Source of the DNA: Phaseolus vulgaris | Taxonomy: Eukaryota; Streptophyta; Magnoliopsida; Fabales; Fabaceae | DNA: 64,000 nt | Direction of reading: 5' to 3' | Assembly: GCF_000499845.2 (NCBI RefSeq) | Contig: NC_023750.2 | Location: 15,603,503-15,667,502, forward strand | Notes under the pieces: generated by a model | Databases searched by the model: none | What the model was told of the DNA's origin: nothing | Seen by the model: only the letters and a program-made list of their open reading frames with translations | Part shown: positions 9,111 to 20,015 of the stretch, piece by piece | How the letters are laid out: each line of letters starts with the position of its first letter | How positions within the stretch are numbered: position 1 is the first letter of the stretch | Program-made: the position numbers and the translations under genes

Positions 9111-11513
9111 CTAGGTCTCATCCTTGATCGCCTGCCTCCTCTCTTCATTAAATTTCCTCCTTCTTTGCCGCACCGGTCTCACCATGTTGTCCATCGCCAG
9201 ATGATGGCACAAGAAGTCGGGATCGATTCCGGGCATGTCCGAAGCGGACCAGGCAAACGCGTCCAGATGTCGTTCAATCACCTTGGCGATCTGGTCCTGG
9301 AGATCGACCTCCAGAGATCTTCCGAGCTTGAAAACCTTCCCCCCGATCTCCTTCTCGAGCCACTGCTCGACGGGTTTGGGCCTGGATTCTCTGGCGGCCA
9401 CCGCCTTGGCGATTCCCAGCTCCCTTGCTTCCTCCGGGCGATTCCGCGCCTCTTCTTCCTCCAGGCCAGCATTCCCCTCCCCCAGCTCAGCATCTACCAT
9501 CTCTACGTCCCTTCCGGCGGCCTCCTCCATCACCGGCGGTCTGGGCTTCACACCGGGAGGTGGGGTGGTTATAACATAGCTAACTGATCTTTTATTTTTC
9601 AGGCTATTTTCATAGCACTTTTTCGCTTCCTTCTGATCAGACTTTATCGTGATCACCACCCCTTCCATGGACGGCAGCTTCACCTTCATGTGCCGAGTCG
9701 ATGGAATTGCGCCTATCCTGTTAAGAGTGGGCCTTCCCAGCAGGATGTTATATGCTGAAGGGGCGTTTACGATGAGGTACTTGATTTTCTCCGTCCTCGA
9801 CCCAGCCTCATCGGTAAACGTGGTTCTCAGCTCAATGTACCGCCTGACCTCCACCTGGTCGCCAGCGAACCCATACAAGCACCCTCCATAGGGCCTTAGC
9901 TGGTCAAGGGGCAATTCCAACTGCGTGAAAGTTGGCCAGAACATCACGTCTGCCGAACTTCCTTGGTCCACCAGAACTCGGTGGACCTTCCTCCCCGCCG
10001 TGATCAACGAAATAACAATGGGATCGTTGTCATGAGGCACAACGTCCCGAAGATCCTGCTTGGTGAACGTAATGTCCACTTCGGGCGAGTGATCTTCAAA
10101 CATGTCCACTGACATCACCGATCGCGCGTACTTTTTCCTCTGCGACGCGGTGCATCCACCACCTGAGAAACCCCCTGCAATGGTGTGGATCTCCCCATGG
10201 ATAGGCATCTCGTGTTGCTGGGCTTCTCCACCTGCCGGCTGGGAACTCGACGCTCCTCCGGTCCTTCTGTCCAGCAGATAATCGTTTAGGAACCCGCTCT
10301 TAACCAGATCGTCGAGCTGGTATCCTAAAGACACACACGAGTCTAGGTTGTGGCCAAAGCACTGGTGAAACTCGCACCAGACGTCCGGCTTCGACCCTAG
10401 CACCTTGTCGCCCACCTTCTCGGGCGCCTTCAACCTAGCAGATATGTTAGGGATAGCAATCAGGTCCGCTAGTCCCATGACGAATTTGTGCTTAGGCGGG
10501 CGATTGTATTCCCGGCGTGCTGGTTGTTGGCGTGCCGGCGGTTGGCGCGCTTGGCTTCTTCCCTTATTTCTCCTATCGTAAGGATAGCGAGTCCTTTGGT
10601 CCTTTCTGGTCGCCGCTGCCGTTTCCAGCACCCTCTGTGGCTGGATCCTGGTCTGGGCGCGTGGCCTGGCGGGAGCCACGCTGCCTCTCTTCTCGGCGAC
10701 TTCACTCTCGTCGACGATGTGGGCCACCGCAAGTCGCCTGACCTCAGCAAACGTCGCTGGATGAGCCCTGATCAAGGCCTCGCAGAATGGCCCTGGCTGC
10801 ACGCCCTTCTTGAAGGCATAGACCAGCATTTCTTCATCCTTGGCCGGCGATCTGACCATCTGCGCTCCGAAGCGATTGAGGTAGTCTCTGAGGGACTCCC
10901 CATGGTACTGCCTTATATCAAACAGATCATAGGACACTCTGGGCGGTGCCTTGTTCACGATATACTGCTCGACAAAGATCTTCGAGAATTGTTGAAAATT
11001 AGTTATGTGGCCATTAGGCAGGCTCACAAACCACTCCATCGCCGTTCCCTGGAGCGTGCTCACGAACATCTTACAATAGACGGCGTCCGACCCTCCTGAC
11101 AACATCATCTGTGTGTGGAACGTGGTCAGATGAGCCTCTGGATCCTCCACGCCAGTAAAAACAGCTTTAACCGGGACCACGCTCGTGGGAATTGGCGTGT
11201 CGGTAATCGCCTGAATGAAAGGCATTGGGAAAACACGAGGCGGCGTCGACGGTGCCACCTCTTCAGCAGAAGAACGAACCTGCTGCTCCTGAAGAGCTCG
11301 ACGTAGCTCCTCAGCTACCTTGCTGAGCTCCTCGTTCCTGGCGCGAGAGGCGACCAGGTCTTCATGTATCCTTGCCTGCTCGACGCGTGAGGCTTCTACA
11401 GTGGCCTGCAATGAGCGCATCATTTCTGCCATCTGCGCCATGGTCATGGCGGCGTCGCCTTCGGCTGCGACGGGAGCCACGGGACTGGAACGATTGCTTC
11501 TCATCTTTCTCAT
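9111..11513 (-). CDS. gag-protease of family A copy 1 (ends at a premature TAG)
   Basis: The start is placed at MRKMRSNRSSP (11513), matching the deleted copy at 49490, although the frame is open to 11555. Order: an N-terminal coiled coil (MTMAQMAEMMRSLQ onward); the retrotransposon Gag core with GVEDPEAHLTTFHTQMM and EWFVSLPNGHITNF; a Gln/Arg-rich basic stretch; a CEFHQ...GH...C segment where other Gags have a zinc knuckle; and an aspartic protease with VDQGSSADV, a DQG active site usual in Tat elements, ending near NILLGRPTLNRIG. A linker precedes the TAG. Gag packages RNA in cytoplasmic particles and the protease matures it. Confidence 0.88.
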   Translation of the reverse strand: MRKMRSNRSSPVAPVAAEGDAAMTMAQMAEMMRSLQATVEASRVEQARIHEDLVASRARNEELSKVAEELRRALQEQQVRSSAEEVAPSTPPRVFPMPFIQAITDTPIPTSVVPVKAVFTGVEDPEAHLTTFHTQMMLSGGSDAVYCKMFVSTLQGTAMEWFVSLPNGHITNFQQFSKIFVEQYIVNKAPPRVSYDLFDIRQYHGESLRDYLNRFGAQMVRSPAKDEEMLVYAFKKGVQPGPFCEALIRAHPATFAEVRRLAVAHIVDESEVAEKRGSVAPARPRAQTRIQPQRVLETAAATRKDQRTRYPYDRRNKGRSQARQPPARQQPARREYNRPPKHKFVMGLADLIAIPNISARLKAPEKVGDKVLGSKPDVWCEFHQCFGHNLDSCVSLGYQLDDLVKSGFLNDYLLDRRTGGASSSQPAGGEAQQHEMPIHGEIHTIAGGFSGGGCTASQRKKYARSVMSVDMFEDHSPEVDITFTKQDLRDVVPHDNDPIVISLITAGRKVHRVLVDQGSSADVMFWPTFTQLELPLDQLRPYGGCLYGFAGDQVEVRRYIELRTTFTDEAGSRTEKIKYLIVNAPSAYNILLGRPTLNRIGAIPSTRHMKVKLPSMEGVVITIKSDQKEAKKCYENSLKNKRSVSYVITTPPPGVKPRPPVMEEAAGRDVEMVDAELGEGNAGLEEEEARNRPEEARELGIAKAVAARESRPKPVEQWLEKEIGGKVFKLGRSLEVDLQDQIAKVIERHLDAFAWSASDMPGIDPDFLCHHLAMDNMVRPVRQRRRKFNEERRQAIKDET

Positions 11514-11852
11514 TAACTTCAGCGAACCACAGAAACACAACAAATAACACTTCAACCACGAACGAATCAGCGATCGATCGGAGAAGATTCAAGAAACCGT
11601 GCAAGAATCCAAGAACACCGCAAACCTTCGCAGAAAACCACCAAAGAACTCGAACTTCCACCAGACAGATTGCGCGCAAGCAACAAAAAACCTCACTCCA
11701 CCGATTGAAAGACAAGCAAACGGTTTAAAACACAAACTTCACCGAACGAAACTCAAAGAAACCAAGAACGACGGTTGCACCAGCACACAACCGCGCAGAA
11801 AACCTCGAAAACCTCCACGAACTCACGCTGTGGATGGGAGCACGTTTTACAC
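11514..11852 (-). other. Leader of family A copy 1
   Basis: Untranslated region between the PBS and the gag start. No gene is supported. Confidence 0.6.
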
Positions 11853-11870
11853 GGCCCCACGGTGGGCGCC
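11853..11870 (-). other. Primer binding site of family A copy 1
   Basis: On the minus strand GGCGCCCACCGTGGGGCC lies three bases inside the 5' LTR. It recurs at the same place in family B (30211-30228), the relative at 15275-15293 and the plus-strand copy (49082-49099). GGCGCC fits the 3' end of a tRNA-Asp-like primer, but I could not assign the tRNA. Confidence 0.75.
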
Positions 11871-11873
11871 TGA

Positions 11874-12665
11874 TGATCCTGCCTGTTGACCGGAGCGCGG
11901 GAGAATGCCTCGTCAAAGGATCGACGTGCGCGCCGCTTCTCACCTCCGTTCCTCCTCTGGATCTATCTCAAGAACCTGCAAAGAAACGATACGGCGCCGC
12001 TGCGGCCGATCGCACTCCGACGCTCAAGTCAGTGACGGTATCACCAAATACTAAGAACTGGAACCGTGCAAATCTCTCTCACAAACAGCTCTGTCACTCG
12101 CAAGCGTAAAGTGTATGAACTGAACGTGCGTACCTTAGAAAATCTGTTAGGAACTCTTATATACCTGGTGGTTTTCTCTCTCCTGGCAGTTACAGACTTG
12201 GACACGTGGCTCGTATCCAACTGTACACGTGCCATCATCTGGAGGCTCCCTGACTTGGCGCTACTTCTACTCTCATTTTGGCTAAGTTACCTATGCATGG
12301 TACTGCCCAGTGCATAGCTAACTCAGGAGTGCGATCTCTACTGAAACTGGCGAGGTAGGGCCTTCATACACCTTCCCTGTGGTCTCGCCGGCCGCCTTCA
12401 TAATCTGCTTCTCCTTTAACTTCGGCGATGTGCTTGTTCTGGCGATCTCCGACTGCCTGGTCGCCTGAGTCTGCATCTGGCGACTTCGTCCCCAACCTGG
12501 CGATCGCCTATTCTAGTAAGCTGGAGATCGGAACACGCCAACTTAACTATCGGCGACTACACGTGCCTCCCGACTTCCTTCCCAACTGTCAACCTGGCGC
12601 CTTGTCAACACGCCTATACTGTAGCAGGATGCCACGTCATCGCACCCGACCACCAGGGCGGTACA
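11874..12665 (-). repeat. 5' LTR of family A copy 1
   Basis: 792 bp, the promoter copy for gag-pol. It ends GGATCA next to the PBS spacer. The TATA-like TATATAAG is at 12155-12162 (minus strand). Confidence 0.93.
12155..12162 (-). promoter_or_regulatory. TATA box of the family A 5' LTR
   Basis: TATATAAG on the minus strand, conserved at 804-811 and at 60630-60637; the left LTR of the deleted copy has TATTTAAG near 48764. The position suits an LTR promoter. Confidence 0.6.
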
Positions 12666-12670
12666 AAACT

Positions 12671-13700
12671 CAAAGAGTAAGAATGAAAGACAAGCAAGAA
12701 AATAAAGAACTCAATGAGAAAGTAGGCACACAAAATAATACTTAAGGAAAAGCACTAGAGTAGATGAAGAAAACAAAAAAAAAATTAGCTACTGGAAATT
12801 TTTTTTTTTTAAAAGGCAAACTGTGCTTGATATTCACTGATTTAACTGGAATGATGTAGAGCGAACTGGATTATGAAATTTAAACCACAGAAACTTCAAG
12901 ATGTTAACTCAATAATGGCACTGGAATCAATTAAAAAAAGTAAGCCAATTGAGAGAAATAAATTTTTCAAAATCGCTGCCAGATTACCGTATTTTTTTCG
13001 GCAGAATTGTACACTTTTTTTATTTTATTTATCATTTTTTGTGTACTTCGTATTTTTGAATGATTCTTTTTTTTATTCTTTTCTAACACTTCGAATATCT
13101 CAAATCCAGAATTTCAGAATTTTCCAGTAAGTAAATCAATTGAAATAAGGAAAAACAGTAAGCACTTTTTTCAGAAACAGAGGATTCCTAATAGGAATAA
13201 AAAACAGGATGATGAACTAGCAAAGACATAATAGAAAATGATGTATTGGAACTTGTATAGGTCTAGAATACAAGTATGAACTCAATTCTAAAAAGAAAAT
13301 GCACAAAGGATCAACATCAATTCAGAAAATTATATGACACCAAAGCAAGAAACAATCAAAGCAATAAAAGTACTACTAGAAGTAATGACAATTATGGAAT
13401 AACATGACTAAGACAAAACTTGACATGATTGCAAAATTAAAAGACACATCACAAATTTTAACAACAAGTGAAAGGAAGCTTAAGGTAAACTCTAGGAAGG
13501 ATAATGCCATTCCAAAAGAGCAACCATACTCATAAGAATTATGAGTGCCATAAACCTTTTCACAAGCACTTGGTGTGAAAGAAAAACAGCAAGAATACTC
13601 AATTAAAATTCTAAAACAGAAACTTAAATTGCAAGAAATTAAAAGAGTTCTTGAAATAAAGTGCACACAACTCAACAATTAAACAAGAATGAACCTAAGA
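12671..13700 (-). other. Gypsy leader, LTR-proximal part
   Basis: AT-rich leader of the minus-strand element whose gag starts at 213. No supported gene. It shares recognisable blocks with the leaders of both family C elements (19740-20010 plus 31433-32083, and 56100-56958). Confidence 0.6.
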
Positions 13701-13712
13701 CTCATGATACCA
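13701..13712 (-). other. Primer binding site, initiator-Met type (degenerate)
   Basis: On the minus strand TGGTATCATGAG, close to the usual plant TGGTATCAGAGC, two bases inside the LTR at 13715. Confidence 0.7.
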
Positions 13713-13714
13713 CA

Positions 13715-14580
13715 TGATGTGATTCCACTAGCCATATAGAGAAAGGTTCTTGACCTTCTTAGGAATCACCTTGAGTTGGACATTATAGAGGCACTTTTCT
13801 TATAGTAGGATCATTGTTCTAAGACAAGAACTCACCAAAAAACTAGTACCAAATCCCAAACTCATTTGGATGAACCAATTATAGTCAAATTGAACCGAAT
13901 AAGGTGGAAGAAAAAGCAATTGCACCGAACATATTACTTATAGAATGAATTGAACCGAACAAATGAGCTAGAAAAACAAAGGAACAAGATGAATGGGCTG
14001 AAATATAAAACTGCCGAACCAAAACTCATAAAAAAACAGCAAGAACACCAAACCAAAACTCAAGAACACAAGCTAACAAAAACAATAGAAAGAGGAGGAA
14101 GGAAGGAGAAGAGAGTGCTCATGAAGATGGAAGGATGTTGGATGATCTCGCCACTAGAAGTGTGGAATGCTCCTAGATAAGAGGGATGCCGCCACTTGAG
14201 GACTCCAATGATCCATCAAGATAAGAGTAGAGAAGAAGGCTCCAAAAGCTCTCCAAAGTTCACTCAAAATTTGAGTAGAGTTTTCTTAGATTAATTCCAA
14301 TCTGAATTTTACAAAGAGAGCACCTCTATTTATAGCCTAAGGTGCTGAAAAGTAAGCTACACAAATTCAAAAAAACTCCCTCCTAAAAAGCTTCTAGAAT
14401 TTGCGCCTAAAACAAAGCATGAGGAAGGTGTGATCCCTTCTCTCACTTTGGCACCTCCTTATTTACTCCTACACCTATCTACTAACACACCCCCCCTAAG
14501 ACTCTTAACTAAAGACTAAAAGATGCTTTAACAATAGAGGTTTCTAATGTTTCCCTCTAAGCACCTTTCTAAAAGATGCT
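13715..14580 (-). repeat. Truncated 5' LTR (family E) of the host gypsy element
   Basis: The minus strand ends GGAATCACATCA before the PBS. It matches the complete solo LTR at 37882-38925 but lacks roughly the first 240 bp. It stops at a junction with gag of another element at about 14580. Confidence 0.75.
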
Positions 14581-15204
14581 AAGGTAATCCCGGAGGGACT
14601 CGCCTTGGTTCTGGCGCACATCGAAAAGATCGTAGGACACCATTGGGGGTGCCCTGTTCACGATATATTGCTCCCTGAACAACTTTGAGAATTGTTGAAA
14701 CGACGTGATGTGGCCGTCTGGTAGGCTTACGAACCATTCCAGCGCAATCCCACTCAGGGTACTCATGAATAGTTTGCAATATACGGCATCCGAGCCTCTA
14801 GAAAGCATCATTTGGGTGTGGAAAGTCGTCAGGTGTGCTTCTGGATCCTCTACCCCCGTGAACGAGGCCTTCACTCCCACCAAGCCTGGTGGTACGACTG
14901 CACCCATTATTTCATATGAGAATGGCGTGGGGAAAGTCCTGGGGGGGGATGGTGGTGGCGCCACTCCTTCCTCCGCCACCCTCTCTTTCTGCGCCTGTAA
15001 AGACTGGCGTAGCTCCTCGTTAACCCGGTTCAAATCTTCGTTCCTGCCCTGCGATGCAGCCAAGTCTGCTTGCATCCTTTCTTGTGCCATTCTTGACGCC
15101 GCCATATCGTCTTGCAGCACACGCATTATCTCCAAGACTTGCGCCATCGTTACAGCTCCTTCTTCGACGGATGGCGCGGGTGTAGTTTCCCTTGTCTTCC
15201 TCAT
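14581..15204 (-). pseudogene. Truncated gag of a family B relative
   Basis: The start is placed at MRKTRETTPAPS. It holds MAQVLEIMRVLQDD, a coiled-coil region, then the Gag core with GVEDPEAHLTTFHTQMM and EWFVSLPDGHITSF, and breaks after GESLRDYL at the junction with the family E LTR. Protein sequence is close to family B gag. Protease and pol are gone. Confidence 0.8.
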
Positions 15205-15274
15205 TCTTGCAGCAAAGAATCTTAAAAACACACGAAATCTGGCAGCGCAGTGGATGGGATCACAATTTCACACG

Positions 15275-15293
15275 GGCCCCACGGTGAGCGCCA
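15275..15293 (-). other. Primer binding site of the family B relative
   Basis: TGGCGCTCACCGTGGGGCC on the minus strand. It has one change from the PBS of families A and B and sits next to the LTR at 15296. Confidence 0.65.
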
Positions 15294-15295
15294 AA

Positions 15296-15907
15296 TGATC
15301 TTGCCGGTGACTTGTCCTTTGAAAGCTCCGCAGCGTCTCACTCAGCCTTTCGTAAGTCAGCGAACAAAACCACCAAAGAGTAGTTCACTCTATGATCTCT
15401 GTAAGGACCGTGTTCTCTGCGAATTCTCTCCTTTCTCTCTGCGCGAAAACTAGCCACTTGTCCGTATCAAAAGCGTACCCTTATAACAACGTGGAATGCC
15501 TTTATATAACCTCCTGCGCTCCCACGTTGTCTATACACAAAGTAACTTAGCGTGTTTCTTTCGTTGGATGTCTCGTGCAACCTTTGTGTAGGTACCAGGT
15601 GCGACTGGGCCAATTGCGCATACCAGGTACTACCTAACGCATGGGCGATCACCTCTGTCCTGCCTCGTGCACGTTACGGGCTGAGAGGGATTCGATCACC
15701 GACTGACTGGCTTCCTTGGACCATTCTCATGCATGGTACCATAGAACGCATAACCTCTCCGATCTCTGATCTCCTCCTGACCACCGATCTCCGCCTGATC
15801 ACCCTCTTCAAGACACACCCGCTTCCTTGGCCCACCTGTCTCACTAAGAACAGCCCACGTGGCCATTAGTGGTTGACGTCATCCCAGACCGATGACCGAC
15901 CGGATCA
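15296..15907 (-). repeat. 5' LTR of the truncated family B relative
   Basis: 612 bp. Plus-strand termini TGATCT...GGATCA resemble family B, but the LTR is half its length. The last 30 bp (GACCGATGACCGACCGGATCA) match the family B end closely; the middle is diverged. Confidence 0.75.
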
Positions 15908-15983
15908 ATAACGAAGGTGCCCTAACTCGCGAGGGCCAGCCATGCGCAAAGGCGATTCTGGTCAACAGGCGGGAACAGGACCC
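15908..15983. other. Unassigned junction DNA
   Basis: About 76 bp between the LTR end and the point where family C reverse-transcriptase homology begins. I recognise nothing in it. Confidence 0.4.
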
Positions 15984-16522
15984 ATGCAATTCATCAAGCA
16001 TATCATCTAGTCTTGGAATTGGATGCCTATACTTGATGGTGATGTTATTGATGGCTCTACAATCACAACACTCCACTTGCCATCTTTTTTTGGTACCAAC
16101 AAGACAGGTACAACACAAGGGCTTAAGCTTTTTTGAACCCAACCCTTTTCCAACAAATCTTGTACTTGTGATTCTATCTCCTTAGTTTCCTCAGGATTAG
16201 TTCTATTGGCTCCCGAAACTAAATCAATTTGATGTTCTATACCTCTAAAAGGAGGAAGTCCTATGAGGCCTTCCTTAGAGAATATATCATCAAACTCTTT
16301 TAAAAGCTCTTTTACTTGAGGAGGTAAAACACAAGTCTCAAGAAGTGTGGCAGTGCATGCAAGTGTTCCTTTACAAATTAAAAAGCTTGAAGGTTGTTCA
16401 ACAAGAAGCATATTTTCAAATGTGTTTTCAACTTTTTCTTCTTGTTGATTGACCTTGTGGGAAGGAACACTCTTCTCCCACGCCTTTTGCTCCCTAAGGG
16501 TTTTTTTTTTTTTTCTCTTCAT
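15984..16522 (-). pseudogene. RT start and pre-RT linker of family C
   Basis: Shows LREQKAWEKSVPSHKV, then LKEFDDIFSKEGLIGLPPFRG and VPVLLVPKKDGKW, the usual lead-in to gypsy RT, then in another frame CRAINNITIKYRHPIPRLDD. There is at least one frameshift near 16140. Homology stops after LDELHG, before the catalytic YVDD. Non-functional. Confidence 0.75.
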
Positions 16523-16766
16523 CCCTCTTTTGTTTCATTTGTACTTGATCTTTTACCACTTGTGAATGTGATAAAGGATAAAGTATAAACTTCTTTTCTT
16601 TGTGGGTGAAGGTAATCTCATTGGTTAGACCATTGTGCATAGTTTTTTGTCAAATTGCCAAGGTTTACCCAACAAGATGTGACAAGCTTCATGCGAACTG
16701 CATCACATAAAACGTTATCTTTGTAGTTGCCCGCAGAAAACTCGACTTTCACTTGCTTGTCTACAG

Positions 16767-17697
16767 TTAGTTCCCCATCTTCATTGATTGAAGTTTGTAA
16801 GGTTTAGAATGAGGGACTAATTGTAGATTTAGCTTTTCAACCATTCTAGCGCTACAACAATTGCAGCAAGAGCCACTATCCACAATGAGAGAACAAATAT
16901 TTTTTAAAACTTTGCATCTTGTATGAAAAATGTTCTCTCTTTGTGTCTCTAGGTTCATGCTAGATTGGTTGTTGAGGGTTTTTCTAATCATCATTAACTC
17001 CCCCTCACATGGATATACTCTCTCATTATTGTCCTTCTCTTTTCCACTAGATTCATCATCATAGCTACTATACTCATCTACCCCTTTTAAAAACAAAGCC
17101 CTTTGGTTTGGGCATTGAGCTTGAACATGACCTCTACCATAACATTTAAAGCATTTGGCATCCCTAGTACGGATGGGTGGAGTGAGCACATCTTTTCCTA
17201 CACTTTTGGGAGTTTCTCTTGGTTTTTCTTTAGGTACACTTTCCTCCCTTTTATACTCTTTTGGGATAAGAGTTAGAGTATGAGCCTTCCCTACGACTTG
17301 AATTTTTCCTCAAATTTTGTTGTTCAACTTTGATACACAATTGAATTAAATCATTCAAGTTTTGGTAGGGTAAGAGTTCAACTCTATCTCTAATCTCAAG
17401 GTTAAGCCCACTTAAGAATCTTCCTATGGTGGTGGGTTCAGACTCCCTAATTGAGGCGCTCATCATGTATCATTCCATTTTCTGCCTATATTCCTCTACA
17501 CTCATGGTCTTTTGTTGGAGTCTTTGGAGCTTGTCCATTAACTCCCTATTATAGTAGGAGGGAATATGGCGGCGCCTTAAGACTCCCCTAAGATCATTCC
17601 AATACTCTATGGGAGGGTCCTTATGAAGGCCCCTATCTCTCTCAAGGGTCATCCACTAATACATAACATTCCCTTGAAAACTTAGAGTGGCTAAGGG
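16767..17697 (-). pseudogene. gag C-terminal half and protease of family C
   Basis: Pieces in order on the minus strand: Gag core (RRRHIPSYYNRELMDKLQRL, SVEEYRQKME), the LPYQNLNDLIQLCIKVEQQN segment, a CCHC zinc knuckle CFKCYGRGHVQAQC, and a protease-like segment ICSLIVDSGSCCN with a DSG active site and PHSKPYKLQSM. Several stops and frame changes separate them. It joins 18426-18854 once the inserted solo LTR is ignored. Confidence 0.75.
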
Positions 17698-18425
17698 TGA
17701 TGGATTTGTGCCTTCATATTTTCGAATTTGTTGATGAGTTGTGGAAGTTTCACGGTTTGAAGATGGAACAAAGTCCTCCTAAGAGTGGTGGTGACCTTGA
17801 AGGTGCATGATAGGTAGGATTTGAGAGTGGTGAGGCCAACTCTACTTGGAAATAGGAAGTTTGTGAAGATTAAGAGCCTAACCTAGGAGGTTTTGGGCAA
17901 GGAGTGAAATTGGCACAATTTTGGCAGCAATTCACTCATGTATTAATCTTGAATTTGCATGACCCAAGCTCCTCTATATATAGCACAAGAGGGCAGAATA
18001 TGAAAAGAGAATTGAAGGGAATTTCAAATGAAAAGAACTTGAAAGTGGCACCCATTTTTACACTTAGCACATGGAGCACATGTAGCATATTTAACATGTG
18101 ATGGAAAACATTTAGCACATGTTAAATATGAAATATGTGGAAAATGTGCCTTGGTTAAACATAACCGGCCTTGATTAAAATTAGGTGTTTTAGAAATCCT
18201 AATTTAACCAAGGTTGGTTTTTAGGTGCCAAGTTTCATCTAAGGAAAAATTACAAATAAAATTCCTAATCTAATTTTGACAAGAAATTAAAATCTAAGCT
18301 ACACTAGAGTTTATGACATGTAGAATGCGTCCTCTTGACCCCTCTTTGACCATAACTCTAGTGGTTGCCTCAATTTGACATTTTGGCGGCCTTTCAATGG
18401 ATTGGTGCTGGGGCCTATTCCATCA
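17698..18425 (-). mobile_element. Solo LTR of family C inside family C gag
   Basis: 728 bp, plus-strand termini TGATGG...CCATCA, homologous to the LTR at 32098-32822. AAGGG at 17693-17697 is repeated at 18426-18430, a perfect 5-bp target-site duplication, and gag continues on both sides. A TATA-like TATATATAG lies near 17975-17983. It formed by LTR-LTR recombination of a full element. Confidence 0.92.
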
Positions 18426-18854
18426 AAGGGTACTTTCCTTTCCTCACTTACTTTATGGCAAACAAACAATTGTTCTACCTTCATTTCCCAATCTAGATAG
18501 GTTTTTACATTTTCTTTCCCAAGGAAATAAGGTAGATCTATCCTAACCTCCTTAATACTTTCCTTTTCTTTTTCTTTCTCTTCTAGTTCGCCTAGGGGTT
18601 GGTTGATAATATTCATTTATCCTAAGACTTTCTTCCCCAAAAGATTCATGACTTTTAGAACTAGATGCATGTGAACTTTTTTTAGATTTATTAGAGTGTT
18701 CATCCCTTTCTTTAACCATTTTCAGCTCTTTGATTTGTTCCTCATTTTCCAAATGTCTATATGAGAGTGATTGAAAGTCCTTTGCTAATTGTTTTAAAAG
18801 AGTTTTAATGGACTTTAGATCACTTTCACTAGATTTAGAAGAATGAGCTGACAT
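18426..18854 (-). pseudogene. gag N-terminus of family C
   Basis: Starts MSAHSSKSSESDLKS at 18854. Contains a helical N-terminal region, a basic run (PTRRTRRER type), then in another frame DLPYFLGKENVKTYLDWEMK, a typical gypsy Gag-core lead-in. There is a frame break near 18600, and the gene is cut by the solo LTR at 18425. Confidence 0.7.
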
Positions 18855-20010
18855 GATTAAATCTATGTGTTGTAAGTATGTTACCCCAAAAAAGACAAGA
18901 AAGTAATGATGGTAGCTTTCCAGGAAAGAGAGGTGGATCACTAGGATCTCTTAAGTACCAAGTCTTTCCTTGCCAAAACCTATCCCTCAAGACTTGTCAA
19001 AAATATTTTTCTAAGTAATTTACTTAGATCACAATTAAGAAAGAAAAACACAATTTTATGCAAGAAAATTGCAAATCAATTAAATAATACAAAGCAAGTA
19101 AACAATGCAAAGCAATTAACTAAAACACAATTAAAGTTTACTAACTAGAAAGCTTTAAAGCTAGGCGTATCCTAAGGTGAGGCTTCTAGACACTTAAAGC
19201 CATTGAAGACACACTCACCGTCTAATGCGTAATTATTTCACTAATTAATCAAGATTTAATGCAATTACAATTCAAAAGAAATACAATGGAAATTGGATTA
19301 CAAAAGGAAATTTAGAATTCCTATTCTATGAACTTCTTTTGCTTTTTGGTACTTCTTCTTGTTGTAACTTTTGCTATTGGCACCCACTCTTTGTGTATTT
19401 TTGTAAATTCACTTGCTGCATCACTCTTGTTCAACCTCTCAAGTATAGTCAAATTAAGTCTTCAAAACAGCACCTACTAAGTAATAATGGACTCACCACA
19501 AAGGTTAATTCCAAACTTAAACAAGCACCACTTTTGAAAACTTTTACCAACAATAGAGGTCAACAGTTTAAAGCAAAGAAACAAAAGGTAGTAATTATAT
19601 GACACAACTTGAAAGAGTATTGAATGAATATGACAATCAAACAAATAAGCCACTCAACAAAAGGTGGCACACAAATTGAACCTAAGGAATGACACTAGAA
19701 TTGATTAATAAAACCAAAACAGTACTACTGGAATTTTGACGCACAAAATGCGTGACTTAAAATATTTATGCTGAGCTTTATATTTTGAATTTGAATTTGA
19801 AATTTTAATCCCAAGCAGTTCAATATTTTAGCAAAATTTTGGCGCTGGAATCATACCAAAACAATACACCAATTAATTGTGATAAATTTATCAAATCTGT
19901 TGCCAAATCACCATTTCCGTTCGTGCCAGAATGCACACTTTTTGTATTTGATTTATCATTTTTATTCTATTTTGAATTTTGTCTTAATTTTTATTCTTTT
20001 TTTTTTCTAA
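18855..20010 (-). other. Family C leader, gag-proximal part
   Basis: AT-rich leader with no supported gene. Minus-strand GACGGTGAGTGTGTC near 19217-19231 resembles a splice donor and recurs near 55510-55524 in the second family C element. It is interrupted at 20015 by family B and resumes at 31433. Confidence 0.55.
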
Positions 20011-20015
20011 CACAT
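20011..20015. repeat. Target-site duplication of family B (left)
   Basis: CACAT, repeated at 31428-31432. The match fixes the LTR end at GGATCA. Confidence 0.9.

Larger units (their letters stand above)
523..12665 (-). mobile_element. Complete Tat-lineage Ty3/gypsy retrotransposon (family A, copy 1)
   Basis: Two 792-bp LTRs (523-1314 and 11874-12665) enclose, on the minus strand, PBS, gag-protease, pol, a repeat-rich 3' region, an antisense spliced gene and a polypurine tract. The 5-bp sequence AAACT occurs at 518-522 and again at 12666-12670, a clean target-site duplication that proves the boundaries. By eye the LTRs differ at three positions, so the insertion is young. Gag-pol is split by one in-frame TAG at 9111-9113. 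It sits inside the leader of another gypsy element. Lineage is inferred from the dual RNase H pol, the DQG protease and the antisense ORF; this combination fits Tat/Ogre/Grande-type elements. Confidence 0.95.

Noticed and set aside
17904..18118. Short ORFs inside the family C solo LTR
   Set aside because: Not conserved in the homologous LTRs; chance frames.
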